From the NCBI GenBank assembly GCA_019240525.1, contig JAFAYE010000001.1, positions 1,523,300-1,587,299 on the forward strand: DNA of 64,000 nucleotides, read 5' to 3'. The translations under genes and the position numbers were made by a program. The notes under the pieces were generated by a model. That model saw nothing but the letters and a program-made list of their open reading frames with translations, was not told the DNA's origin and ran no database searches. The DNA comes from Candidatus Eremiobacterota bacterium (GTDB lineage Bacteria > Vulcanimicrobiota > Vulcanimicrobiia > Vulcanimicrobiales > Vulcanimicrobiaceae). This document shows positions 33,240-42,847 of this stretch, piece after piece. Positions within the stretch are counted from its first letter, which is position 1. Each line of letters starts with the position of its first letter.

Positions 33240-34634
33240 GTGACCAGTTATCACTTCGTCGGAATCGGCGGCATTGGGATGAGTGCGATCGCGCGCGTCC
33301 TTCGCGCGCGCGGCGAACGCGTGTCGGGTTCCGATCTCTGCCTCAATCCCCTGGTCGAGGCGTTGCGCGTCCAAGGCGTGAGCGTCGCCATCGGTCATCA
33401 CGGGCGCAACGTCCGCGACGCGGATGTGGTTGTCGTCAGCTCGGCGATCGATCGCCGGCGTAATCCCGAAGCGCTTGCAGCCGCGCGCAGAGGGACGCCG
33501 GTGTTGCATCGCGGCGAGATGCTCGCGCGCCTGCTTGCGGGCCGGAGCGGCATCGCCGTCGCGGGGACGCACGGGAAGACGACCACGACCGCGATGACCT
33601 ATACCGTACTGCGTGGCGGTGGCATCGATGCCGGCCTCGTTCTGGGCGGGATCGACACATTGCTGGCAACCAATGCCAGCGACGGCACGTCACGGTGGTT
33701 CGTCACCGAGGCGGACGAATCGGATGGATCCTTTGCGCTGCTCGAGCCGATGGTCGCGGTCGTTACGAATATTGAAAACGATCACCTCAACAGCGACGAC
33801 GAACTCCCCGGGCTCGCACGCGCGTTTGCCGAGTTCCTTGCAAAACTACCCGCGCAGGGACTTGCGCTCGTCGGGATCGACAATCCGCTTGCCGAATCGC
33901 TGACGGCCCACGACCTGCGCGCGCGCATCCTGACCTACGGCTTCGACCCGCGAGCCGACGTCCACGCCGTTCATCCGACCTATGCCGATTTCGGCTCGCG
34001 CTTCGAGGTGATTGCCGAGAATCGTTCGCTGGGAATGTTCGAGCTGCGAGTTCCTGGTGCGATGAACGTGCAAAATGCACTGGCGGCGATCGCAATCGCC
34101 AGGGAGCTCGGCGTTTGCATTGAGTCGATTGCGGCGTCACTGCAAGGCTTTCGGGGCGTACGCCGCCGCTTTGAAATTCTAACGTCGAGCGAGCGGATAA
34201 CGATCGTCGACGATTACGCGCACCACCCGACCGCCGTCCGCGCCACAATCGCCGCCGCGCGAGAGTATCATCGCGGGGAACTCGTCGTTGCGTTTCAACC
34301 GCACCGCTATTCGCGCACTGCCTTCTTGGCACACGAATTCGCATCGGCATTGCTCGGCGCCGACCGCATTTATCTCGCCCCCGTCTACGCCGCATCGGAG
34401 CCCGCTATTCCCGGCGTGAGCGAACGTTCGATCGGCGAGAGGCTGGAGAGCGCCGGTGCGGCGGTCCGCTACGTTTCGAACGTCGCAGAACTCGAAGAGC
34501 GTTTGTTCGACGAAACCGCGTCAGGCTCGCTCGTGCTGATGCTCGGCGCCGGCGACATCACCGACGCTGCCGTCGGGCTGGCACGCCGCTTCGCCGAGCC
34601 GATCGAATCTCGTGCCGCTTCGGTAGGCGCATGA
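33240..34634 (+). CDS. murC: UDP-N-acetylmuramate:L-alanine ligase
   Basis: 464 residues from GTG 33240, with GGAG 4 nt upstream; the open frame before it lies within murG. Opens YHFVGIGGIGMSAIARVL, ATP loop VAGTHGKTTTTAMT, then WFVTEADESDGSF, TNIENDHLN and VDDYAHHPTAVRATI. The last part has FQPHRYSRTAFL and MLGAGDI. It starts the stem peptide by adding L-alanine to UDP-MurNAc. murB overlaps it by 4 bp. Confidence 0.96.
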   Translation: MTSYHFVGIGGIGMSAIARVLRARGERVSGSDLCLNPLVEALRVQGVSVAIGHHGRNVRDADVVVVSSAIDRRRNPEALAAARRGTPVLHRGEMLARLLAGRSGIAVAGTHGKTTTTAMTYTVLRGGGIDAGLVLGGIDTLLATNASDGTSRWFVTEADESDGSFALLEPMVAVVTNIENDHLNSDDELPGLARAFAEFLAKLPAQGLALVGIDNPLAESLTAHDLRARILTYGFDPRADVHAVHPTYADFGSRFEVIAENRSLGMFELRVPGAMNVQNALAAIAIARELGVCIESIAASLQGFRGVRRRFEILTSSERITIVDDYAHHPTAVRATIAAAREYHRGELVVAFQPHRYSRTAFLAHEFASALLGADRIYLAPVYAASEPAIPGVSERSIGERLESAGAAVRYVSNVAELEERLFDETASGSLVLMLGAGDITDAAVGLARRFAEPIESRAASVGA

Positions 34635-35590
34635 GCCTCACGACCGTCGGTGCCCTCCAGAGCCTGATCTCTGAATCCGATCGCGGCTCCCTTCGCGAAA
34701 TTTTCGGCGAGCGCGTGCGCTTCGATGAATTGCTCGCCCCGTACACGTCGTGGAAGATCGGCGGCCCGGCCGACGCATTCGCGACGGTGCAGAACGTCGA
34801 CGAGCTCGCTGCGCTTCTGCGGTTTTGCCGGCGTCGACGCATGGCGTGGTGGATTATCGGCGGTGGCAGCAACGTGCTCGTCGGCGACGGCGGCGTACGC
34901 GGCGTCGTCATTGGGTTGGCGGGCGATTTTGCGCGCGCGCGCGTACGCACTGAGGGCGAACGCGTCATCGTCGAAGCCGGCGGCTCGGCCGATATGGCGC
35001 TGGTGACCGCGAAGGCGGCGTCAGCGGGCGCTGAGGGGATCGGTTCTCTGGCGGGAATCCCCGGCACGGTCGGCGGTTCGCTGCGCATGAATGCGGGAAC
35101 CGACCGCGAGATCGGCGAGTTCGTACGCGAGGTTTGGGTGCAATCGCCCAGCCGCCCCGAGCCGCATTCGACCAGCGTGCGCTATCTGTACCGTCACTCG
35201 ACGCTCGACCGCGACGTCGTTGTTTCGCGCGTCATTCTGGAGTTCGCGGGTTCGAGCGCCGGCGACGTGCGTTCGGAAATGCGCCGAAGGCTCGTTGCGC
35301 GTAAACGAACGCAACCGATCGCATTGCCGAACGCGGGATCGTGCTTCCGCAATCCTCCCAGCGATAAAGCGGCGCGCCTGATCGAGGCCGCCGGCGCCAA
35401 GGGATGGCGCGAAGGAAATGCCCAAGTCTCGACGCTCCACGCGAATTTCATCAACAACCTCGGCGGTGCGACGGCAAAAGACGTCGCGACGCTACTCGCG
35501 CGAACGCGACGGGCGGTGCGCGATCGCTGGAACGTCGAGCTGCAACTCGAAGTGCACTTAGTTGGAGTCTTCATCGATGCAACGTACTAG
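34631..35590 (+). CDS. murB: UDP-N-acetylenolpyruvoylglucosamine reductase
   Basis: 319 residues, ATG start overlapping murC by 4 bp. FAD-binding: YTSWKIGGPADAFATV, WIIGGGSNVLVGDGGVRG, LAGIPGTVGGSLRMNAG. The catalytic serine region is NAGSCFRNPPSDKAARLIE and the end has VSTLHANFINNLGGATAKDV with the closing glutamate in LQLEVHLVG. The short type II (B. subtilis-like) form. Makes UDP-MurNAc, so it acts before MurC. ddl begins inside its last codons. Confidence 0.95.
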   Translation: MSLTTVGALQSLISESDRGSLREIFGERVRFDELLAPYTSWKIGGPADAFATVQNVDELAALLRFCRRRRMAWWIIGGGSNVLVGDGGVRGVVIGLAGDFARARVRTEGERVIVEAGGSADMALVTAKAASAGAEGIGSLAGIPGTVGGSLRMNAGTDREIGEFVREVWVQSPSRPEPHSTSVRYLYRHSTLDRDVVVSRVILEFAGSSAGDVRSEMRRRLVARKRTQPIALPNAGSCFRNPPSDKAARLIEAAGAKGWREGNAQVSTLHANFINNLGGATAKDVATLLARTRRAVRDRWNVELQLEVHLVGVFIDATY

Positions 35591-36530
35591 CGCGAGCAAA
35601 GAGCGAATCGCCGTTGTGATGGGCGGCAGCAGCGCCGAGCGTGAAATTTCCATTCGCTCGGGATCCGAAGTCGTGCGCGCCTTGCGTACCTTGGGCTATG
35701 ACGCCGAATCACTCGAATACGACGACCGGTTTCTCGACGCATTGCGCCAGCACAAGCCCGATATCGTCTTCATCGCGCTGCACGGGCAGGGTGGCGAGGA
35801 TGGCCACGTGCAGGCGCTGCTCGAGTATCTTTCCATTCCATACACGGGAAGCGGCCTTGAAGCGGCGGCGCTTTCGATGGACAAGCACCTCACGAAAAAA
35901 CTGCTCGCAGCGGAAGGACTGCCCACGCCGGTATGGGACCTCTTCGATCTCACGGGCGGCACGTTGCCATTGCTCCCGGGGTCGCTCGATCTGCCACTGG
36001 TCATCAAACCGCGCTTCGAAGGATCGTCGGCCGGGGTTTCGATCGTGCACACCCACGAAGAATGGACCAGCGCCATGCTCGAGGCGTCAAAGTCGTACGC
36101 GCAGATCCTCGCCGAGGAATATCTCGACGGGCGCGAGTTCACGAGTGCCGTCTTGGGTGAAGAAGCGTTGCCCGTTGTCGAGATCGTCGCCAACCGCGAC
36201 GGCTTTTACAGCTACGATGCAAAGTACGAGCCGGGCGGAAGCACGCATATCGTCCCGGCGCCGATCGATGAGGATCTCGCCGCGCGTTTGCAGATGCTGG
36301 CGCTCTCCGCGCACCGTCTCTTGGGTTTGCGCGACTACTCCCGCAGCGACTTTATCGTTACGCCGGACCAGCGGCCGCATCTACTAGAGATCAACTCGTT
36401 GCCGGGATTGACCCCGGTCAGCTTGGTGCGCGACGCTTGCGCGGCCATCGGCATTTCATTTGAAGCGTTGATCGAGCGGCTCGTCGGCTATGCGCGTTCC
36501 CGAGCGGATCTGCGCGACGCCGTCGCTTGA
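35577..36530 (+). CDS. ddl: D-alanine:D-alanine ligase
   Basis: 317 residues from ATG 35577, with GGAG 9 nt upstream; it overlaps murB by 14 bp. ATP-grasp enzyme: VVMGGSSAEREISIRSGSEV at the N-terminus, ALHGQGGEDGHVQALLEYL, YTGSGLEAAALSMDKHLTKK, VIKPRFEGSSAGVSIV, and the metal-binding end SRSDFIVTPDQRPHLLEINS and LPGLTPVSLV. Supplies the dipeptide used by MurF. It is the last gene of the dcw cluster here; its 3' end overlaps the convergent DUF5069 gene by 43 bp. Confidence 0.95.
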   Translation: MQRTSASKERIAVVMGGSSAEREISIRSGSEVVRALRTLGYDAESLEYDDRFLDALRQHKPDIVFIALHGQGGEDGHVQALLEYLSIPYTGSGLEAAALSMDKHLTKKLLAAEGLPTPVWDLFDLTGGTLPLLPGSLDLPLVIKPRFEGSSAGVSIVHTHEEWTSAMLEASKSYAQILAEEYLDGREFTSAVLGEEALPVVEIVANRDGFYSYDAKYEPGGSTHIVPAPIDEDLAARLQMLALSAHRLLGLRDYSRSDFIVTPDQRPHLLEINSLPGLTPVSLVRDACAAIGISFEALIERLVGYARSRADLRDAVA

Positions 36531-36955
36531 TCGCCGAACGTTTCGGCGTCGTCGGCGATCAGGAGATCGAGCCGCGAGTTATGCGCGGGCAGACGTTTCG
36601 CAACCGGGTAGCGCGCGACGAACTCGGGGTCGTCGAGGCGCTCGGCGATTCGTCGATTCTCTAACTTTGCGTTGATTTCGGCGTAGCGTTCCGGTTTGGT
36701 GCGCGATCGAATCCAGGCGGAGACGTCGTCGTCGGAGCGGGCCCGGGCGATCGCGGCGCGCAGCGATGCTTCGGGAATTTCCAACGCATTGAGCAGGCTT
36801 GAACTGAAGCCGGTGATCTGATATTCGCCGATATTGCCGCCGGGGAGGGTAGCCCGCAGCTTGTCAACCGTGCGAGCCATCATCAGCACGTCGAGTCCGG
36901 GCAACAGCTCACGCGGGCTGCGTGGAGGACGTTTCGTGAGGTCGAGCGCATCCAT
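36488..36955 (-). CDS. DUF5069-family protein
   Basis: 155 residues from ATG 36955; a TTG five codons upstream is less likely. The N-terminus LDLTKRPPRSPRELLPGLDV, then ARTVDKLRATLPGGNIGEYQI and FSSSLLNALEI, is the DUF5069 signature. Members are small soluble proteins of unknown function. The rest is charged and helical (WIRSRTKPERYAEINAKLEN). It is convergent with ddl, sharing 43 bp, and divergent from citrate synthase. No membrane segment or cysteine is present. Confidence 0.85.
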   Translation of the reverse strand: MDALDLTKRPPRSPRELLPGLDVLMMARTVDKLRATLPGGNIGEYQITGFSSSLLNALEIPEASLRAAIARARSDDDVSAWIRSRTKPERYAEINAKLENRRIAERLDDPEFVARYPVAKRLPAHNSRLDLLIADDAETFGDQATASRRSARERA

Positions 36956-37079
36956 TGGGACACTTTTCAACCAAGCTGCCAGCCAACGCCTCCGTCACAG
37001 GCCGACTGCCGACGGAGTAGAAGCTTTGCGGCCTGGGAAAACCAAGGCCGTTGTAACTAACCGTTTATGGAGGAAATCC

Positions 37080-38246
37080 TTGCCAACCGTTGTCGATCGT
37101 GGCCTTGAGGGCGTCGTCGTCGGGTCCACGCAGCTCAGTAATGTCGAAGGAGGGATCGGGCGCTTAACCTATCGCGGTTATAACATCGACGATCTCGCGC
37201 CGAACGCGACGTTCGAGGAGATCGTGCATCTTCTGCTTTACGATCATCTTCCGAACCGGCACCAGCTCGAGGCGCTCAAGCGCGAGATCGGTTCCTGCCG
37301 CTCGCTGCCCGAGCCGTTGCTGGCCGCGATGCAGAACGTTCCGAAGACCGCCTGGCCGATGGAGGTGTTGCGAACGATCGTCAGCGGCTTGGGACTCTTT
37401 TCGCCCGTCAATTCGCAAGGCGAGCATCTTTCCGACGTCCACACCGCGATCGAACTTATCGCCAAGCTGCCGACCATCGTTGCCGCATGGGATCGCATTC
37501 GCCGCGAGCTTGAACCGGTTGCGCCGCGACCCGATCTTTCACAAGCTGGTAACTTCCTCTACATGCGTACCGGCAAGGTGCCACACGCGATCGAAGAGGA
37601 TGCGCTCGACACCTACCTCGTGCTTCTCGCCGACCATTCGTACAACGCTTCGACCTTTGCGGCACGCGTTGCGGCGTCGACTCGCGCCGACATCTACGGG
37701 TCGGTTACGGCGGCGCTTGCGACCTTGCAAGGCGACCTCCACGGCGGCGCGGCGACCGCGGCCTTCCGCACGCTTAACGCGGTAAAGTCTCCGGAAAACG
37801 CCGAGCCGTACGTGCGTGACATCCTGGACCAAGGAAAGCGTATCATGGGCATGGGGCATCGGGAATATAAAGTGCGCGATCCACGCGCGCGCCATCTCGA
37901 GGCAATGGCCAAAGAACTGGCGGAGTACGTTGGCGGGGATCGGTGGTACGAGACGGCCCACGCGGTGGAAGAGGCCAGTCGTAAAGTCTTGCAAGAGAAG
38001 AAACCCGGCAATACGATTTACGCCAACGTCGACTTTTACACCGCGCCGGTGCTCGCCGATCTCGGCATCCCCGGCGACGAGTTCACGTGTCTCTTTGCCT
38101 GCGGACGCATCGCCGGGTGGACCGGCCACATCCTCGAACAGCTCGCCGACAACCGGCTCATTCGGCCGCAAGCGACGTACGAAGGACCGACACCGGGACC
38201 GTACGTTCCCATCGAACAACGCCATTCGAACGGCGCTCGCGGATAG
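37080..38246 (+). CDS. citrate synthase family protein
   Basis: 388 residues from a TTG at 37080 that has GGAGG 6 nt upstream; the open frame before it is spurious. Catalytic residues are in place: His in LLADHSYNASTFAARV, His in MGMGHREYKVRDPRA, and Asp in ANVDFYTAPVLADLGIP. Other marks are GGIGRLTYRGYNIDDLA at the N-terminus and GDLHGGAATAAF. It condenses acetyl-CoA with oxaloacetate. 2-Methylcitrate synthase is the main alternative, but no prp genes are near. hisA follows after 3 bp. Confidence 0.9.
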   Translation: MPTVVDRGLEGVVVGSTQLSNVEGGIGRLTYRGYNIDDLAPNATFEEIVHLLLYDHLPNRHQLEALKREIGSCRSLPEPLLAAMQNVPKTAWPMEVLRTIVSGLGLFSPVNSQGEHLSDVHTAIELIAKLPTIVAAWDRIRRELEPVAPRPDLSQAGNFLYMRTGKVPHAIEEDALDTYLVLLADHSYNASTFAARVAASTRADIYGSVTAALATLQGDLHGGAATAAFRTLNAVKSPENAEPYVRDILDQGKRIMGMGHREYKVRDPRARHLEAMAKELAEYVGGDRWYETAHAVEEASRKVLQEKKPGNTIYANVDFYTAPVLADLGIPGDEFTCLFACGRIAGWTGHILEQLADNRLIRPQATYEGPTPGPYVPIEQRHSNGARG

Positions 38247-38249
38247 TCG

Positions 38250-38969
38250 ATGCAAGTGGTGCCGGCGCTCGACTTGCGCGGCGGCAAGTGCGTTCGCATG
38301 AAGCAAGGCGACCCGACGACCGAGGTGCAGTACGATAGCGATCCGGTCGAGCGAGCGCGGGCATTCGTCGACCTCGGCGCGCGCCGCCTGCACGTCATCG
38401 ATCTCGACGGCGCCTTTGGCTCGGGTGAGAATCTGGCCGCGGTCGGGCGAATTTGCAAAGCGGTCGACGCCCCGGTGCAAATGGGTGGGGGTCTACGCGC
38501 GGTGAAGCACGCCGAAGAAGCCTTTGCCGCCGGCGTCTCGGAGATAATTCTTGGGACGCTGCTCGTTGAGGACGAGCGTCTGTCGCGCAATATCATCAAT
38601 CGTTTCGCCGGCAAAGTCATCGCCGGCATCGATGCGCGCGGAACGCAGGTGGCGATCCACGGCTGGCAAGACCGCGCGCCGGTCGATCGCGACGCGCTCG
38701 TGCGCCGCGTTGCGCAGTGGGGCGTTTCGCGCATCATCTTTACGGAGATTCGCCGCGATGGCATGGGCGAAGGCTACGACATCGACGCGCTCAACGCGGT
38801 GGCGAATGCAGCCGATGTGAAGGTGATGGCCAGCGGCGGCGCACGCAACATCGACGATCTGCGCGAGCTCAAACGCTCGGTCCCGGCCACCGTCGACTCC
38901 TGCATTGTGGGCAGCGCGCTCTACACCGGCACGATCGATCTCGAGGAAGCGATCGCCGCTGTCGCTTAG
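38250..38969 (+). CDS. hisA: phosphoribosylformimino-5-aminoimidazole carboxamide ribotide isomerase
   Basis: 239 residues, ATG start. TIM barrel with the two catalytic aspartates in VVPALDLRGGKCVRM (Asp8) and IAGIDARGTQVAIHGW (Asp127-129). Phosphate-binding loops are VQMGGGLR and VMASGGARNIDDL. Substrate loop IFTEIRRDGMGEGYDID differs a little from the usual DGTL form. Fourth step of histidine synthesis. No other his genes are near; it is 3 bp from citrate synthase and overlaps convergent alr by 4 bp. Confidence 0.9.
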   Translation: MQVVPALDLRGGKCVRMKQGDPTTEVQYDSDPVERARAFVDLGARRLHVIDLDGAFGSGENLAAVGRICKAVDAPVQMGGGLRAVKHAEEAFAAGVSEIILGTLLVEDERLSRNIINRFAGKVIAGIDARGTQVAIHGWQDRAPVDRDALVRRVAQWGVSRIIFTEIRRDGMGEGYDIDALNAVANAADVKVMASGGARNIDDLRELKRSVPATVDSCIVGSALYTGTIDLEEAIAAVA

Positions 38970-40105
38970 ACGTACTCGCGATGCGATTCGCTCGGCAGCC
39001 GAGTCACGATTTCGTAGTTAATCGTTTCGGCCCACGCCGCCCAGTCGTCGGCGGCAACGGTCGTTGCGCCATCGCGACCGATTAACGTGACGATCGAACC
39101 GACGTGAGCGTTTGGCGCGAGCGTGAGGTCGATTTGCGTCATGTTCATCGCAACGCGTCCGACGATCGGGCAAAGCGCGCCGTCGACGGCGAACGCACCG
39201 CGGTTCGAGAGCGATCGCGGAACGCCGTCGGCATACCCAACCGGCACCACCCCAATGCGCATGTCGCGCGCCGCGTGGAAACTTCCACCGTAGCCGACCG
39301 AGGCACCGGCCGCGATCGCGCGTGTAACGATGAGCTGGGAATGAAACGAAAGCGCGGGGCGCAGGTCGAGCGGTGTGGGGCCCATTGCCGTTCGTGTTTG
39401 GAGCGATGGCCAAAGGCCGTAGAGCGCAATTCCGAAGCGTGCCGTATCGAGGCGGGTCTGAGGCCACAGTATTGCAGCCGCCGACGCGGCGATGTGACGA
39501 ACCGGCGCGATCGAACGCGAATCCAAGAGCGGCTTGGCTTGCGCGAGCGCGCGCTCGAACTCCCTGAGTTGATGCATGGTATACGGAGAATCGAGCTCTT
39601 CGGCCGAGGCGAGATGCGAGAGAATGCCGCCGATCGAGAGCTCGGGAATGCGCAACAGGTCGTCGAGCGCATGGGCGAGCTCGTGCGGCTCGAAGCCTAG
39701 CCGGTTGAGATCGGTGTTCACCTTGACGTGCACCGTGGCAACGCGACGGCGTTCGTGCGCCGCCGCCCCGACCCGACGGGCAAAACCGCCGGCGTTCCAA
39801 AGAACGAGCTCGACCTGCGCTGCGACGGCATCGTCGAGCGCCTCGGGCGGGATTGGTCCCAAAACGAGAATCGGGGCCGAGACGCCGCCGTCGCGAAGCG
39901 CAAGGGCCTCCTCGATGGCGTAGACGCACAGGCGTGCAGCGTAGGGCTCGACCGCGCGCGCAACCGGCACCAGACCGTGGCCGTAGGCATTGCCCTTAAC
40001 GACGAACGCCGTCCGCTGCGGGCCGACCAGATCGCGAAGCACCCCGGCGTTATGCCGCAGGGCGCTTAGGGAAATCGTCAAGCCGCCGATCACGAGGCGG
40101 TCCAT
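38966..40105 (-). CDS. alr: alanine racemase
   Basis: 379 residues. The PLP lysine lies in AFVVKGNAYGHGLVPVAR near residue 37 and the catalytic tyrosine in GASVGYGGSFHA near residue 260. Further marks: VHVKVNTDLNRLGFEP, GILSHLASAEELDS and VVPVGYADGVPRSLSNRG, and VGRVAMNMTQIDLT. It converts L- to D-alanine for Ddl and MurF. Although close to the dcw cluster it is on the opposite strand. Its start is about 110 bp from the groES CIRCE, on the divergent side. Confidence 0.95.
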   Translation of the reverse strand: MDRLVIGGLTISLSALRHNAGVLRDLVGPQRTAFVVKGNAYGHGLVPVARAVEPYAARLCVYAIEEALALRDGGVSAPILVLGPIPPEALDDAVAAQVELVLWNAGGFARRVGAAAHERRRVATVHVKVNTDLNRLGFEPHELAHALDDLLRIPELSIGGILSHLASAEELDSPYTMHQLREFERALAQAKPLLDSRSIAPVRHIAASAAAILWPQTRLDTARFGIALYGLWPSLQTRTAMGPTPLDLRPALSFHSQLIVTRAIAAGASVGYGGSFHAARDMRIGVVPVGYADGVPRSLSNRGAFAVDGALCPIVGRVAMNMTQIDLTLAPNAHVGSIVTLIGRDGATTVAADDWAAWAETINYEIVTRLPSESHREYV

Positions 40106-40181
40106 TCGGCCAGCCTCCGCAGTGGCCTGGCGCTGAGGGCACTGCTCCTCTCCTCCGGGCGCGAAACCGCGCGAAGGCCGC

Positions 40182-40210
40182 TTGCACTCGTACGGAGAGT
40201 CTGCTAATAT
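40182..40210 (+). promoter_or_regulatory. groESL promoter
   Basis: TTGCAC and TAATAT separated by 17 bp, a near-consensus sigma-70-type promoter, located directly upstream of the CIRCE element and 74 bp before the groES start. Confidence 0.8.
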
Positions 40211-40217
40211 GGCACGG

Positions 40218-40244
40218 CTAGCGCTCTCGCGCCAAGAGTGCTAA
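40218..40244. promoter_or_regulatory. CIRCE operator (HrcA site) of groESL
   Basis: CTAGCGCTC-N9-GAGTGCTAA matches CIRCE with two mismatches in the left arm and an intact right arm and spacer. It lies just after the -10 box, at the transcription start, the classical groESL position. Confidence 0.88.
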
Positions 40245-40283
40245 TCGCGCTAGTCCAGACAAAATTCCATATGGAGGGTTTCC

Positions 40284-40589
40284 GTGAATCTCAAGCCCCT
40301 GTTCGATAACGTCGTTGTTGAACACGTAGAGCAAGAAGACAAGACCACCGGCGGCGTCTTCCTTCCCGATACGGCCAAGGAGAAGCCCCAGGAAGGCGTT
40401 ATCCGCGCAGTCGGGCCGGGCCGCGTGACCGACAAAGGCAGCGTGGTCGAGATGAAGGTCCACGTCGGCGATCGCGTGCTCTATCGCAAATACTCGGGAA
40501 GCGAAGTCAAGATCGAGGGTACCGAGTACCTCATCATTCCTGAAAAAGACATTCTCGCCATCGTCGACAAAGTGCCGGCCGGCGTCTAA
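40284..40589 (+). CDS. groES: co-chaperonin GroES
   Basis: 101 residues, GTG start with GGAGG about 8 nt upstream. N-terminal [20 protein letters not shown], the mobile loop [18 protein letters not shown], and [21 protein letters not shown] with the final ILAIV are standard. It caps the GroEL ring. groEL follows after 18 bp. Expected to be under HrcA control via the CIRCE upstream. Confidence 0.98.
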   Translation: MNLKPLFDNVVVEHVEQEDKTTGGVFLPDTAKEKPQEGVIRAVGPGRVTDKGSVVEMKVHVGDRVLYRKYSGSEVKIEGTEYLIIPEKDILAIVDKVPAGV

Positions 40590-42269
<1,680 letters not shown>

Positions 42270-42300
42270 TTGATCGCCCAAGCGCGACAACTCGAAGCTG

Positions 42301-42330
42301 AAAGGCGCGTCGTAAGACGCGCCTTTTCTT
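42301..42330 (+). terminator. intrinsic terminator after groEL
   Basis: An 11-bp stem AAAGGCGCGTC / GACGCGCCTTT with a GTAA tetraloop, followed by TCTT, 31 bp after the groEL stop. It also lies just beyond the end of the convergent pilus operon and may serve both strands. Confidence 0.9.
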
Positions 42331-42334
42331 CTGT

Positions 42335-42847
42335 TTACCGCAGATCGAAGATCATCGTGATCGTGTCGGAATAGTTACCCGCGCTCACGTGACGTTGCGG
42401 GTAGCTGAGGCGCGCAAAGATCAGCGCGGTATACGTTGCCACGGTCCTATTGACGACCACCACGGTCGTTCCGTCCGTTCCGTCGCCCCACACGGCATTG
42501 GCATTGCCGCTCGCATAGAGGTCGTATTCGAGCGTGTCGGAGGCGTCGGTTCCATTGCGCCACATTTGCCGGCGCCGGCCGAACTCTGCGGAGTTGCCGG
42601 CCGTGAGCGCGATCGTTCCCAAAAATTGTGGTGGACTGCAGCGCAGGGTGACGACCGTCGTCGCGACCTGATCGGTGCCGGCGAGCGGATCGTAGGCAAA
42701 GCGCAATGGAACGGTGACCGTCGAGGTGCACGAGGAGACCGGCAATCCACCGCGCCGAACGATCGATCGAAACTGCACGCCGGCGGCGGTGGCACACGTC
42801 GACGCCAGGGTGATGAAAGCAATCGTTATGACGATGGTTCGACGCAC
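42335..42847 (-). CDS. spore-coat-U-domain pilin-like subunit (second)
   Basis: 170 residues, GTG start, signal peptide (RRTIVITIAFITLASTCATA). The mature part is an immunoglobulin-like beta domain with VSSCTSTVTVPLRFAYDPLAG at the front and AGNYSDTITMIFDL at the end, the SCPU (spore coat U) pattern seen in CsuA/B, CsuA, CsuB and CsuE. It is the last gene of the pilus operon and overlaps the usher by 22 bp, the place usually taken by the tip subunit. It is shorter than typical two-domain CsuE, so its role as tip is uncertain. Confidence 0.8.
   Translation of the reverse strand: MRRTIVITIAFITLASTCATAAGVQFRSIVRRGGLPVSSCTSTVTVPLRFAYDPLAGTDQVATTVVTLRCSPPQFLGTIALTAGNSAEFGRRRQMWRNGTDASDTLEYDLYASGNANAVWGDGTDGTTVVVVNRTVATYTALIFARLSYPQRHVSAGNYSDTITMIFDLR

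Noticed and set aside
37029-37050. Stem CGGCCT-GG / CC-AAGGCCG as terminator before citrate synthase
   Set aside because: Bulged stem with no T tract, and no plus-strand gene directly upstream that would need it.
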